A DNA stretch of 64,000 nt from Ruania albidiflava DSM 18029 (GCF_000421225.1 NZ_ATWL01000003.1:124001-188000); one strand, 5' to 3'. Counted from the stretch's first letter, positions 42,004 through 51,578 are shown. Translations and numbers: made by a program. The notes: generated from the letters alone by a model not told the origin.

Positions 42004-44589
42004 GTGTCTGCGCTATCAGCTCAGCAGCACAGCGACCTGCTCCCGGAGGCCTTCGCGACCTTCACCGACCCGCCCGCCGAGGCCCGTCCGATGATGCGGT
42101 GGTGGTGGTTCGGCGCGGGCATGTCCACGGCCGACATCGACGACCAGCTGGCCTCGATGCACCGCTCCGGTCTCGGTGGTGTGGAGCTCGCCTTCGTCTA
42201 CCCGCTGGATCCCGCGCCGGGGCCGGCCTTCCTGTCGCAGGAGATGCTCCACCTGGTCGGCCACGCCGCGCGCCGCGGGCGCGACCTCGGCCTGCGTGTG
42301 GACCTCACGCTGGGCAGCGGCTGGTCCTATGGAGGCGCGCACGTCCCGCCAGCGCTGGCTGCGCAACGACTGTGGTGGGACCAGCGGACCATCGGGCCAG
42401 GAGCGGCGCGGCTGCGCATCGGGAGCCGATGGCCGCAGGAGCACGTGGTCGCCGCCTACGTTGGTGAGGGCTCACCCGGCGAGGGGCCGGAGGACTACCA
42501 GCAGGTCGAGCTCACCGGAGCCGAGGTCGTCGTGCCACCCGGGGCCGGGCCGCGTACCCTGCTGCTCGCGGTCGCCGGTCCTACCGGGCAGCAGGTGAAG
42601 CGCGCGGCGAACGGTGCCGAGGGACCGGTGCTGGACCACTACTCGGCCGAGGCGATCGCCCACCACCTGCGCGCGGTCGGCGAACCGCTGCTGGCTGCTG
42701 CCGGTGCGAAGAACATCACCGCCGTGTTCTGCGACAGCCTCGAGGTCTACCACGCGGACTGGACGCCCAGCATGGTGGCGGAGTTCATCGCACGCCGCGG
42801 CTACGACCCGCTGCCGGTGCTGTACCGGCTCCGGGTGGACCATCCCGAGGCAGCCGGGCTGCGGGCGGACTACTACCGCACGCTCTCGGAGCTGCAGGAG
42901 GAGAGCTTCCTCACCCCGGTGCGCTCCTGGGCCCGCGAGCACGGGGTCGCCTTTCGGGTGCAGAACTACGGCCGCCCACCCGCGCGAGTGAGCGGCTACC
43001 GCTGCGCTGACCTGGTCGAGGGGGAGGGTTGGGGCTGGCGCGGCATCCCAGAGACCAAGTGGGCCTCCTCCGCCGCCCACCACCTGGGCCGACCGGTGGT
43101 CTCCTCGGAGACCTGGACCTGGGTGGCCTCCCCCTCGTTCCGCGCCCGCCCGATCGACCTGAAGGGCGAGGCGCACGAGCACCTGCTGCTCGGCGTCAAC
43201 CAGCTCATCGGTCACGGCTGGCCGTTCTCCCCACGAGCGGCCGTCGACCCCGGCTGGGCCTTCTACGCCGCCGGCGCCCTCAGCGACCGGAACGCCTGGT
43301 GGGCTGCCGCCCCGGAGCTGTTCGGGTACCTGACCCGGCTGTCGGCGCTGCTGCGCACCGGTGAGCACGTAGCCGACGTGGCGCTCTGGCTCCCCTACGA
43401 GGACACCTATGCCGCCTTCGGCCCCGACTGCGCAGCCAACCTGTGGCGCGGCAGCGTGGCACAGATCGGTGCCCAGGTGCCGGCGATGCTCCGGGAGGCG
43501 GGTTACGACTTCGACGTCGTCGACGCCCAGACCTCGGTGGAGTCCATCACCCGCCGACACCGGGTGGTCGTGCTGGCGGGTAGCAAGCTCCTGTCCGCAC
43601 AGGATGCCGACCACCTGCGCGCGATCACCGCGCGAGGGTGTCCGGTGGTCGTGGTCGACTCCCCAGTGCTACCGGAGGCCCGGCACGTCGCGGCCGCCGA
43701 GCTGTTGCGCGTGATCGGTGACGTCGTCGCCCCGGACGCCGCCGTGGACCACCCGGACGTGGGGGTGCTGCACCGGCGCCACGAGGCCGGGGAGGTCTAT
43801 CTCGTGGTCAACACCGGACCACGACCGGTGGCCGCCCGCCTGCAGCCACGGACGCCCTACGGCGGCTGGGAGACCTGGGACGCCCACAGCGGCGCCGTCA
43901 GCCATCGTGGTAGTGGCGAGATCCGGCTGGCGCTTGCCCCCTACGAGGCGAGCGTGGTGGTCACCTCGCCGCGGCCACCCCTGGATCGCGAACGCTCCCA
44001 TCCGCGACCTGAATCGGTTCACGGGCCGCACGGGGGAGCGTTCGCGACTGGTGGCGGGGGTGCTGGCCCCACCTGGCAGCTCTCGGACTGGCAGCTGACC
44101 GAGCCCGGTGGTCGGTCCAGACCCGTACGGCTGCCGCACGTCTGGGAGGAGGACGGTCTGGACGGCGTGGTCGGGACGGCGACCTACACCAGCACGGTGA
44201 CCTGCGAGGGCGTGCTGCCGGAGCACCTGGTGCTCGACCCGGCCGGGCTGCCGGTACCGCCGCGCACCGCCCGCCAGCCGCAGTCCTACCAGGCGCACGC
44301 CGCCGAACCGCTCGGCGTGGTCGCCGTGGTCCGGGTGAACGGCGAGCAGGCCGGCGTGCTCTGGGACCACCCCCACCGGCTGCGGGTCGGGCACCTGCTG
44401 CGCGAGGGTGCGAACCAGATCGAGCTGCAGGTCAGCGGCACCTCGGTGGCCGGTCTGCGCGACGAGCGCTGGCGTGAGGTGTACCGGCAGGCAACTGCTG
44501 TGCACGGACGGCGATTCACCATGCAGGAGATCGACCTGGCCGACGAACCGACCCGGACCGGGATCTTCGTGGTGCCGCAGCTGCGCTGA
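42004..44589 (+). CDS. GH106-family alpha-L-rhamnosidase, intracellular
   Basis: An 861-residue protein with the GH106 beginning (PMMRWWWFGAGMSTADIDDQLASMHRSGLGGVEL in part), the catalytic TIM-barrel strands (LGLRVDLTLGSGWSYGG, FCDSLEVYHADWTP) and a C-terminal beta-sandwich region. It lacks a signal peptide, so it should remove rhamnose from imported oligosaccharides in the cytoplasm. The GTG at 42004 directly follows the rhaB stop with no gap. It is shorter than many GH106 enzymes. A 14-bp perfect inverted repeat (43986-43999 and 44034-44047) lies inside the frame and encodes a Pro/Gly/His-rich linker between the barrel and beta domains. Confidence 0.82.
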   Translation: MSALSAQQHSDLLPEAFATFTDPPAEARPMMRWWWFGAGMSTADIDDQLASMHRSGLGGVELAFVYPLDPAPGPAFLSQEMLHLVGHAARRGRDLGLRVDLTLGSGWSYGGAHVPPALAAQRLWWDQRTIGPGAARLRIGSRWPQEHVVAAYVGEGSPGEGPEDYQQVELTGAEVVVPPGAGPRTLLLAVAGPTGQQVKRAANGAEGPVLDHYSAEAIAHHLRAVGEPLLAAAGAKNITAVFCDSLEVYHADWTPSMVAEFIARRGYDPLPVLYRLRVDHPEAAGLRADYYRTLSELQEESFLTPVRSWAREHGVAFRVQNYGRPPARVSGYRCADLVEGEGWGWRGIPETKWASSAAHHLGRPVVSSETWTWVASPSFRARPIDLKGEAHEHLLLGVNQLIGHGWPFSPRAAVDPGWAFYAAGALSDRNAWWAAAPELFGYLTRLSALLRTGEHVADVALWLPYEDTYAAFGPDCAANLWRGSVAQIGAQVPAMLREAGYDFDVVDAQTSVESITRRHRVVVLAGSKLLSAQDADHLRAITARGCPVVVVDSPVLPEARHVAAAELLRVIGDVVAPDAAVDHPDVGVLHRRHEAGEVYLVVNTGPRPVAARLQPRTPYGGWETWDAHSGAVSHRGSGEIRLALAPYEASVVVTSPRPPLDRERSHPRPESVHGPHGGAFATGGGGAGPTWQLSDWQLTEPGGRSRPVRLPHVWEEDGLDGVVGTATYTSTVTCEGVLPEHLVLDPAGLPVPPRTARQPQSYQAHAAEPLGVVAVVRVNGEQAGVLWDHPHRLRVGHLLREGANQIELQVSGTSVAGLRDERWREVYRQATAVHGRRFTMQEIDLADEPTRTGIFVVPQLR
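43986..44047 (+). repeat. inverted repeat inside the GH106 coding frame
   Basis: TCGCGAACGCTCCC at 43986-43999 is perfectly complementary to 44034-44047, with a 34-base loop. The whole element is in frame and codes for a low-complexity linker (about residues 661-681). Long perfect hairpins elsewhere in the window are intergenic, so one within a gene suggests an insertion that kept the frame. Confidence 0.8.
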
Positions 44590-44633
44590 GCGGGGCCGGC
44601 GACCAACGACCTATCGGCGATCGGCGAGCCACG

Positions 44634-44661
44634 AGCGCCCAGCGCCCAGCGCCCAGCGCCC
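44634..44661 (+). repeat. four tandem 7-bp units (AGCGCCC)
   Basis: Four perfect copies of AGCGCCC lie just upstream of the promoter for the CE12-PL11 gene. No function is known. The repeat may be a slippage product, and copy number is likely variable between strains. Confidence 0.85.
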
Positions 44662-44662
44662 C

Positions 44663-44730
44663 TAAATCGATCCAAGACTGTCTTGACGCGGCGTTGACCG
44701 CTCCGCTAGCGTCAGGGGATAACGCTTACC
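44663..44730 (+). promoter_or_regulatory. promoter of the CE12-PL11 gene with operators 3 and GGATAACGCTTACC
   Basis: -35 TTGACG (44683-44688), 18-base spacer and -10 TAGCGT (44707-44712). TAAATCGATCCA (44663-44674, operator 3) lies just upstream of the -35. GGATAACGCTTACC (44717-44730), a second and different LacI-like motif, begins 5 bases after the -10. The same -10/GGATAACGCTTACC arrangement recurs before the PL4 gene. The 285-base intergenic region also holds operator 4. Confidence 0.65.
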
Positions 44731-44841
44731 GGACGGGGGGCAGCCGTCGAGGATCGGTGAGCGAGGTCCGGCCGCACTTGGCTGGGCCGACAGTCAGATC
44801 ATGACGATCGCCTGCGCGTACCCATAGCGCAGACAATTGTT

Positions 44842-44853
44842 TGAATCGATTCA
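44842..44853. promoter_or_regulatory. regulon operator 4, perfect palindrome
   Basis: TGAATCGATTCA, perfectly palindromic, 21 bases before the CE12-PL11 ATG. A weak second promoter (ATGACG 44801-44806, CATAGC 44823-44828) lies before it. The flanking sequence up to GAAGATC is also shared with the PL4 gene leader. Confidence 0.75.
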
Positions 44854-44874
44854 TGACCGATCGGAGAAGATCTC

Positions 44875-47800
44875 ATGACCGTCGCTTTCTCGTCCCGAGG
44901 GCGGCCAGTAGCACTGCTTGCGGCAGCGGCCACTGCCGTCACCACCGGGCTGGTGGTGAGCGCACCCGCCACCGCAGCGCCTCAGGACCCGGCTGATGCC
45001 GGCACCTCCGAAGCGCAGCAGGAGCCGCTGCGCTTCGACTTCGGTCCCGGCACCGTGGCGGACGGCTACGCCCAGGTCACTGCCGACAGCACCTACAGCG
45101 AGGAGACCGGGTTCGGTTTCACCGGGGACGCAGAGGTGACCGGCGCCGACCGCGGCGGCGAGGACCCGATCAAGGGGGACTTCCTCACCCCCGCTGAGGC
45201 GACCTTCGTGGTCGACCTGCCGAACCTGGACTACACGGTCTCCCTGGTCGCCGGGGACTCGGAGGAGGCCACGCAGATCGCCATCTCCAGCGAGCAGATG
45301 CAGAAGGTGCAGACCGCCGACCGCGGGCCCGGTGAGTACCTGGAGATGAACTACGACATCGCCCTGGTGGACGGGCAGATGTCCTTCACCTTCACCGGCG
45401 ACGCGCCGAACATCAACGCCATCGTGATCACCGCTCAGGAGGAGCAGAGGCCGGGCGATGTGCCCACCGCGTTCCTCACCGGTGACTCCACGATGCAGAC
45501 CTACGACGAGTACTGGGAGCCGCAGGCCGGCTGGGGCCAGGTGTTCGACCAGTTCGTGCCCGAGGGTGTGGTGGTGGACAACCAGTCCATCGGTGGCCGC
45601 AGCTCGAAGACGTTCGTCACGGAGGGCCGGCTGGACGCAGTGCTGCTCGAGGCCCGGCCCGGCGACTACGTGTTCGCGCAGTTCGGCCACAACGACGCCA
45701 CCCAGTCCCGTCCGGAGCGCTACACCACCCCCGAGGAGTACCAGGGCTACCTGCGGATCTTCGTCGAAGGTGCCCGGCAGCGCGGCGCCACACCGGTCCT
45801 CATCACCCCGGTGAACCGGCTGGACTACGACGCCGAGACCGGCAAGTTCAACGAGAGCTTCCCCGAGTACGTGGCCGCGATGAAGGAGGTCGCGGCAGCC
45901 TCCGACGTCGACCTCATCGACCTGTCCGCCTCCTCGCGGGCCTACCTGGACGAGATCGGCCCGGAGATGGCCGAGTCGGTGTTCCTGCACGTACCACCGG
46001 GCGTGTACCCGAACCGCCCCGAGGGCACCCAGGACGACACCCACTTCCAGTCCTACGGCGCCATCCAGATGGCCCGGCTGGTCGCGCTCGACCTGGCCGA
46101 GCTGGACCTGCCGGTCTCCGAGCTGGTGCAGGTGACCGAGCCGGACGAGCTGCCCGCAGCGCCCGCCGGCGTGGCGGTGCAGACCGTGACCAGCGCCTCG
46201 GTCACCCTCACCTGGGACGCTGTGGACGGCGCGGACGTCTACCGCGTGTTCCGCAGCGAGGCTGGGGCAGACGAGTTCACCCTGGCCGGGACCTCCACTC
46301 TTGACCAGGCGCTCATCGGCGGTCTGGAGGAAGGGGTGGCCTACGACTTCCGGGTCAGTGCGATGAACGGCCTCGGCGAGGGCGTGGTGAGCGAGACCGT
46401 CAGCGCCACCACCCGTTCGGCGCAGTACAAGTTCGACTTCCAGCCCGCCGGTGCACCGGTCGCTGACGGCTACACCGAGGTGAACCGCAGCACCCTCTAC
46501 ACCCCCGAGCTCGGGTATGGCCTCGTGGATGCCGAGGGGATGGACGACCGGGACCGCGGCGACGGAGACGATGATGTCGCCTGCGACTTCGTCATCGAGT
46601 TCGGCGGCCGGTACGAGTTCCTCGTCGACCTGCCGAACGGCAGCTACTCCGCCGCCACGGTGGTGGGTGACCTGCTCGGCAGCGTGCGCACGAACATCGA
46701 GATCGAGGGTCGTGACTATGGCGGGCAGAGTGCCCGCGAGGGCCACACGGAGAAGGTGCACGAGGACATCGTGGTCACCGACGGCCAGCTGAACCTGGTC
46801 ATCACCGGCCAGACCGCGCACCTGAACGGCTTCACCCTCACCCCGATCCTGGTGGCACCGGAGTCGGTGCAGCTGGAGAACCTGACCATGGAGGGCGCCA
46901 CCGGCCAGGTGGAGCTGTCCTGGCCGGAGGCGCCGGAAGCGGAGTCCTACCGGGTGTACCGCACCGGACCGGACGGCGAGGCGACGCTCGTCGGCGAGAC
47001 CGAGGGCACCACGCTGACCGACGACGAGGCGCACGCCGGCGTCACCTACTCCTACGCCGTCACCACGGTGACCGCCAGCGGGGAGGAGTCCTTACCCTCG
47101 GTGAGCCTGGACGTCGAGGTGGTCGACCCCGATGTGGCAGTGCCCGCCGCGCCCACCGGGCTCGCCTACACCTCGGTGACGAAGAACGCCGTCGAGCTGG
47201 TCTGGGACGAGAGCACCGAGGCGCTGTTCTACCTGGTGGAGCGTGCCGAGGACACCGACGGTGACTTCACCGTCGTCGGCCGGACCGAGGACGCCACCTT
47301 CACCGACGAGACCGTGCTCACCACGATCGAGTACTACTACCGCGTGGTGGCAGTGAACGCCGGCGGCGCCTCCGAGCCCTCGGCGGTGATCGAGACTCCC
47401 GGTGAGACCGAGCTGGTCCGGGACGCCGAGTACCTGGACCGCTCCCCGGTGGCGGTGACCCAGGAGCAGGGCGTCTACCTCGGCTGGCGGATGCTCGGCC
47501 TGGACCCGGCCGGGATCGCGTTCCACGTCTACCGCGACGGTGAGCGCATCACCGACGAGCCGATCACCGACAGCACCAACTACGTCGACACCGGCGGCGC
47601 AGCCGACTCCGTCTACCGGATCTCCCAGGTGCTCGACGACGGGGAGAGCTGGGCCACCGACGAGTTCAGCCCGTGGGCCGAGCAGTACCTGGACGTGCCC
47701 CTGGAGAAGCCGGCCGACGCCTACACCAAGGACGGCCAGCCCTACTCCTACTCCGCCGGCGATGCGTCCGTGGGGGACGTGGACGGTGACGGCGAGCTGG

Positions 47801-49845
47801 AGATCATCCTGATCTGGAACCCCTCGAACGCCAAGGACAACTCCCAGGCCGGCTACACCGGCAACGTGTACGTGGACGCCTACAAGCTCGACGGCACCCG
47901 GTTGTGGCGCATCGACCTCGGGGTGAACATCCGTGCCGGGGCGCACTACACCCAGGCGATGGTCTACGACCTGGACTCCGACGGCCGGGCCGAAGTGGTG
48001 ATGAAGACCGGTGACGGCACGGTCGACGGCCAGGGCACCGTGATCGGCGATGCCGATGCCGACTGGCGCAACTCCAGCGGCTACATCCTCACCGGACCGG
48101 AGTTCCTCACCGTCTTCGACGGCGAGACCGGTGCGGCGATCGACACGGTTGACTACGTCCCGCCGCGCGGGGACGTGGAGTCCTGGGGCGACGGCTACGG
48201 CAACCGGGTGGACCGGTTCCTGGCTGCAGTGGCCTACCTGGACGGGGAGCACCCGAGCGTGATCTTCTCCCGGGGCTACTACACCCGAGCGGTGGTCGCC
48301 GCGTTCGACTTCGACGGCGAACAGCTCACCAGCCGGTGGGTGTTCGACTCCTCGGATCCGGGCAACGGCGACTACGCCGGACAGGGCAACCACAACCTGT
48401 CCGTGGGGGACGTGGACGAGGACGGCAAGGACGAGATCGTGTTCGGCTCGGCCACCATCGACGACGACGGCACCGGTCTGTACTCCACCGGCCTGGGTCA
48501 TGGGGACGCCCTGCACCTGGGCGACCTGGACCCCAGCCGTGCCGGCCTGGAGGTGTTCGCCGTGCACGAGGACATGGGCGCCTCCGGGAACCTCGGTTCC
48601 ACGTTCCGGGATGCCGCCACCGGTGAGGTGCTGTGGTCCACACCGGCTGAGGTGGACACCGGCCGCGGTGCCGCTGCGGACATCGACCCGCGGCACGAGG
48701 GTGCCGAGGCGTGGAGCGTGGGCGGTGACGCCGCCTGGAACTCCCCCGAGGGGTACCTGATGAGCGCCGACGGGGAGCAGATCAGCACCGACATCCCGGC
48801 CGCGAACTTCGTCACCTGGTGGGACGGCGACCTGCTCCGGGAGATCACCGACCACGAGTTCGACGAGACCAGCCGCACCGGAGAGCCGGTCGTGTACGAG
48901 TGGGACTACGAGAACAACGAGCAGGTGGAGATCTTCCGACCCGAGGGTGTGCTCAGCAACAACGACACCAAGGGCAACCCCTCGCTGCAGGCGGACCTGT
49001 TCGGCGACTGGCGCGAAGAGCTGGTGTACCGCACGGAGGACTCCTCCGCGCTGCGCATCTTCACCACCACCGACGTCACCGACACCCGGTTGCGCACCTT
49101 GATGTCCGACCCGGTCTACCGGCTCGGCATCGCCTGGCAGCTCACCGGCTACAACCAGCCCCCGCACACCAGCTACTTCCTGGGTGAGGGGATGGAGACA
49201 CCGGCGGCGCCGTCGATCGCCTACACCACCGAGCCGCCGGCGCCCGAGCCGGTGCCCGGTCCGGCGACCAGCGCTCCGGCACGTGGTGAGCTGTCCACCA
49301 CCAGCGGGTGGGCGTATGGGTTGGCTGATGGGAACTACACGGTCTCGATGAACCTGTGGTGGGGTCAGAACGCCAACGAGGTCCGGGTGTACGAGAACGG
49401 TGAGCTGATCGGCTCCTCGCTGCTGACCGACGACACCCCGGCAGCCCAGGAGTTCTCAGTGGACGTGTCCGGCCGTGCGAACGGCAGCTACACCTACACC
49501 TGTGAGCTGGAGAACCAGCACGGGGTGAGTGAGTGTGCGCCGGTGACGGTGCAGGTGACCGATGCTGAACCGGGGCAGGCGGTGCTCAGTGCGGACAACT
49601 GGGACGGCGACGGGCAGTACACGGTCACGGCCAACCTCTGGTGGGGGACCAATGCCACCGAGTACCGGCTGTATGAGGACGGTGAGCTCATCGACTCCCA
49701 GGAGCTGACCGCGCACACCCCGGACGCGCAGTCGGCGGTCACCGAGATCAGCGGCCAGGAGCCGGGCACGTACACCTACGTGGCCGAGCTGGTCAACGAT
49801 GCTGGGTCGACCGAGACCGAGGCGATCGAGGTGGACGTGGACTGA
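44875..49845 (+). CDS. secreted multidomain CE12 acetylesterase - PL11 rhamnogalacturonan lyase
   Basis: A 1656-residue secreted protein. It has a Sec signal peptide (1-35, ending ATAAPQ), a malectin/CBM35-like domain (about 45-190) and a CE12-type rhamnogalacturonan acetylesterase (195-425; GDSTMQ nucleophile, GHND and DDTHFQSYG). These are followed by Fn3 (430-514), a second malectin-like domain (516-660), two Fn3 domains (661-842), a PL11 lyase (850-1445; GDASVGDVDGDGELEIIL, Ca-binding repeats, HYTQAMVYDLDSDG) and two tandem Ig-like domains with WWGxNAxExRxYE (1462-1656). One polypeptide thus removes acetyl groups and cleaves the RG-I backbone. Codon 740 is a rare TTA. No cell-wall anchor is seen. 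It has its own regulated promoter. Confidence 0.92.
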   Translation: MTVAFSSRGRPVALLAAAATAVTTGLVVSAPATAAPQDPADAGTSEAQQEPLRFDFGPGTVADGYAQVTADSTYSEETGFGFTGDAEVTGADRGGEDPIKGDFLTPAEATFVVDLPNLDYTVSLVAGDSEEATQIAISSEQMQKVQTADRGPGEYLEMNYDIALVDGQMSFTFTGDAPNINAIVITAQEEQRPGDVPTAFLTGDSTMQTYDEYWEPQAGWGQVFDQFVPEGVVVDNQSIGGRSSKTFVTEGRLDAVLLEARPGDYVFAQFGHNDATQSRPERYTTPEEYQGYLRIFVEGARQRGATPVLITPVNRLDYDAETGKFNESFPEYVAAMKEVAAASDVDLIDLSASSRAYLDEIGPEMAESVFLHVPPGVYPNRPEGTQDDTHFQSYGAIQMARLVALDLAELDLPVSELVQVTEPDELPAAPAGVAVQTVTSASVTLTWDAVDGADVYRVFRSEAGADEFTLAGTSTLDQALIGGLEEGVAYDFRVSAMNGLGEGVVSETVSATTRSAQYKFDFQPAGAPVADGYTEVNRSTLYTPELGYGLVDAEGMDDRDRGDGDDDVACDFVIEFGGRYEFLVDLPNGSYSAATVVGDLLGSVRTNIEIEGRDYGGQSAREGHTEKVHEDIVVTDGQLNLVITGQTAHLNGFTLTPILVAPESVQLENLTMEGATGQVELSWPEAPEAESYRVYRTGPDGEATLVGETEGTTLTDDEAHAGVTYSYAVTTVTASGEESLPSVSLDVEVVDPDVAVPAAPTGLAYTSVTKNAVELVWDESTEALFYLVERAEDTDGDFTVVGRTEDATFTDETVLTTIEYYYRVVAVNAGGASEPSAVIETPGETELVRDAEYLDRSPVAVTQEQGVYLGWRMLGLDPAGIAFHVYRDGERITDEPITDSTNYVDTGGAADSVYRISQVLDDGESWATDEFSPWAEQYLDVPLEKPADAYTKDGQPYSYSAGDASVGDVDGDGELEIILIWNPSNAKDNSQAGYTGNVYVDAYKLDGTRLWRIDLGVNIRAGAHYTQAMVYDLDSDGRAEVVMKTGDGTVDGQGTVIGDADADWRNSSGYILTGPEFLTVFDGETGAAIDTVDYVPPRGDVESWGDGYGNRVDRFLAAVAYLDGEHPSVIFSRGYYTRAVVAAFDFDGEQLTSRWVFDSSDPGNGDYAGQGNHNLSVGDVDEDGKDEIVFGSATIDDDGTGLYSTGLGHGDALHLGDLDPSRAGLEVFAVHEDMGASGNLGSTFRDAATGEVLWSTPAEVDTGRGAAADIDPRHEGAEAWSVGGDAAWNSPEGYLMSADGEQISTDIPAANFVTWWDGDLLREITDHEFDETSRTGEPVVYEWDYENNEQVEIFRPEGVLSNNDTKGNPSLQADLFGDWREELVYRTEDSSALRIFTTTDVTDTRLRTLMSDPVYRLGIAWQLTGYNQPPHTSYFLGEGMETPAAPSIAYTTEPPAPEPVPGPATSAPARGELSTTSGWAYGLADGNYTVSMNLWWGQNANEVRVYENGELIGSSLLTDDTPAAQEFSVDVSGRANGSYTYTCELENQHGVSECAPVTVQVTDAEPGQAVLSADNWDGDGQYTVTANLWWGTNATEYRLYEDGELIDSQELTAHTPDAQSAVTEISGQEPGTYTYVAELVNDAGSTETEAIEVDVD

Positions 49846-49861
49846 GCCCTGGCCCCGCCGT

Positions 49862-49919
49862 GGGCGCAACGTCACTGAAGACCGGGCACCTGTGCCCGAT
49901 GTTGATTGACGTTGTGCCC
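49862..49919 (+). terminator. double-stem terminator after the CE12-PL11 gene
   Basis: GGGCGCAACGTCA (49862-49874) pairs with TGACGTTGTGCCC (49907-49919) with one mismatch. Inside, CGGGCAC and GTGCCCG form a second stem around 49883-49898. It begins 17 bases after the stop codon. Confidence 0.65.
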
Positions 49920-50007
49920 GCATGGGTGCCCGGATCACCGCTGGGGCCGGAGCGATGGACGTAACCAGATCGTCATGATCGTCGAGCTGGATCGCGCTTT
50001 CCGCGGC

Positions 50008-50063
50008 TTGCGCCGGGACGAACCGTCTGCCATAGTTTGTAACGATTCACGCGAATCGATCCA
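50008..50063 (+). promoter_or_regulatory. promoter of binding protein 1 with operators 5 and 6
   Basis: -35 TTGCGC (50008-50013), 17-base spacer and -10 CATAGT (50031-50036). Operator 5 TGTAACGATTCA (50038-50049) starts 2 bases after the -10, and operator 6 CGAATCGATCCA (50052-50063) follows. The binding-protein 2 promoter has the same layout, and both share a GCGCTTTCCG block upstream. Confidence 0.7.
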
Positions 50064-50132
50064 AAGAAAGCAGGATGTGGAGCAGCGACTCCTTCGGTGC
50101 GCTGCGACAGACCGAGCAGAGAGGCTCTGCAG

Positions 50133-51461
50133 ATGACATCGACGACCAGGCGAAGTGCTCGCCATCTCCTCCCGCTCGCTGCCGCGGCGACTGCTGCGGC
50201 GCTGGCGCTGACTGCCTGTTCTGGTGGTGGCGGAGGGGGTGGCTCGGAGGAGGCCGAGTCCCTCGACCCGGACGAGCAGATCACTCTCCGGATGGACTGG
50301 TGGGGTAACGACGACCGTGCCGAGCGGTACAACGAGGCGATCGAGCTGTTCGAGGAGGAGTACCCGAACATCGACGTGCAGGCGAACTTCTCCTCCTGGG
50401 ACGACTACTGGACCGCGCGCAACACCGAGGCCGCCGGCTCCTCGTTGCCGGACGTCTTCCAGATGGACCTCGCCTACCTCACCCAGTACGGCAACCGGAA
50501 CCAGCTGCTGGACCTGGCTCCCTACCTGGGTGGTGAGCTCGATGCGAGCGGCATGCCGGAAGAGCTTCTCGACTCTGGCCGCGTCGGGGACGCGCTCTAC
50601 GGCGTTCCGCAGAGCACGAACACCCTCGCGCTCTTCTACATCCCGGCCACGGTGGAGAAGATCGGCGTGGAGCCGCCGACCGCGGACATGACCTGGGCCG
50701 ATTATGTGCAGTGGAACGCCGAGGCTGCTGACGCCGGAACCGACCAAGAACCGGCGTTGTACGGAACTGGTGACTTCACCGGCGTGTTCTGGATGTACAT
50801 CCAGTGGATGGTGCAGAACGGGAACGACGTCTTCACCGATGACGGTGAGCTGGCGTTCACCGAGGACGACGTGCGCAGCTGGCTGGAGCTCACCGCGGAC
50901 CTGCGGGAGAACGACCAGCTCTTCCCCGCCGAGCGTGCCGCCCAGCTTGACCCGATGAGCGGGTTCACCGAGGGTGAGGTCGCCACCGAGTTCTCCTGGG
51001 ACAACTTCCTCGCCGGCTACTTGGCCGACTCCGGAGCGGACCAGATCGAGATGCTCCCGGTGCCCACGGTCGAGGGGTCGGATGCGCGAGCGATGTTCCA
51101 GAAGCCGTCGATGCTGCTCTCAGCAGCCCAGACCACGCAGCACCCGGCTGCTGCCGCTGCCCTGATCGATTTCATCACCAACGACCCGGAGGTGGGCGAG
51201 GTGTTTGGCACCTCCCGCGGCGTGCCCTCCACCGAGTCCGCACGCTCGCAGCTCGATGCCGAGGGTGTGGATGCACAGGTGATCGGTTACGAGGAGGACG
51301 TTGCCGACCAGATCACCGAACCGGTACCGACCTTGCCGGAAGGCTTCGGCACCATCGAGTCGGCCTGGCTGCGGCTCTCGGAGAGCCTTGGCTACGGCGA
51401 GATCACGGTGGACGAGTTCATCGAGCAGTGGTTCGCGGAGGCGGACAGCGCGCTGTCCTGA
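50133..51461 (+). CDS. extracellular sugar-binding lipoprotein, orphan (paralogue 1)
   Basis: A 442-residue CUT1-type solute-binding protein. The signal sequence ends in the lipobox LTAC, so it is lipid-anchored outside the membrane. It is closely similar to the protein at 56151 along its whole length (both contain QITL, NEAIELFEEEYPNIDVQAN, LDSGRVGD, QNGN-VFTDDGELAFTEDDV). No permease follows it: a strong terminator comes after the stop, then a lyase gene. It probably delivers a different RG-I fragment to the permease pair at 57.5-59.4 kb. The ATG at 50133 is taken because it begins a typical signal peptide. Confidence 0.9.
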   Translation: MTSTTRRSARHLLPLAAAATAAALALTACSGGGGGGGSEEAESLDPDEQITLRMDWWGNDDRAERYNEAIELFEEEYPNIDVQANFSSWDDYWTARNTEAAGSSLPDVFQMDLAYLTQYGNRNQLLDLAPYLGGELDASGMPEELLDSGRVGDALYGVPQSTNTLALFYIPATVEKIGVEPPTADMTWADYVQWNAEAADAGTDQEPALYGTGDFTGVFWMYIQWMVQNGNDVFTDDGELAFTEDDVRSWLELTADLRENDQLFPAERAAQLDPMSGFTEGEVATEFSWDNFLAGYLADSGADQIEMLPVPTVEGSDARAMFQKPSMLLSAAQTTQHPAAAAALIDFITNDPEVGEVFGTSRGVPSTESARSQLDAEGVDAQVIGYEEDVADQITEPVPTLPEGFGTIESAWLRLSESLGYGEITVDEFIEQWFAEADSALS

Positions 51462-51541
51462 CCGAGACCGCACGAGGCGGGCTGCACGCTGACCGGCTGC
51501 GGATCGGCAGGTATGGACCGCCGTCCGCCGAGCGACAAGCA

Positions 51542-51578
51542 CCTAGACCCAGGATCCAGCCCGGATCCTGGGTCTAGG
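51542..51578 (+). terminator. perfect 16-bp hairpin after binding protein 1
   Basis: CCTAGACCCAGGATCC (51542-51557) is the exact complement of 51563-51578, with a 5-base loop; a flanking CAAGC/GCTTG pair extends the stem. It ends the transcript of the orphan binding-protein gene. No U-tract follows. Confidence 0.75.

Noticed and set aside
44634-44661. AGCGCCC repeats as binding sites of a regulator
   Set aside because: The unit is found only here, has no dyad, and is more simply explained by slippage.
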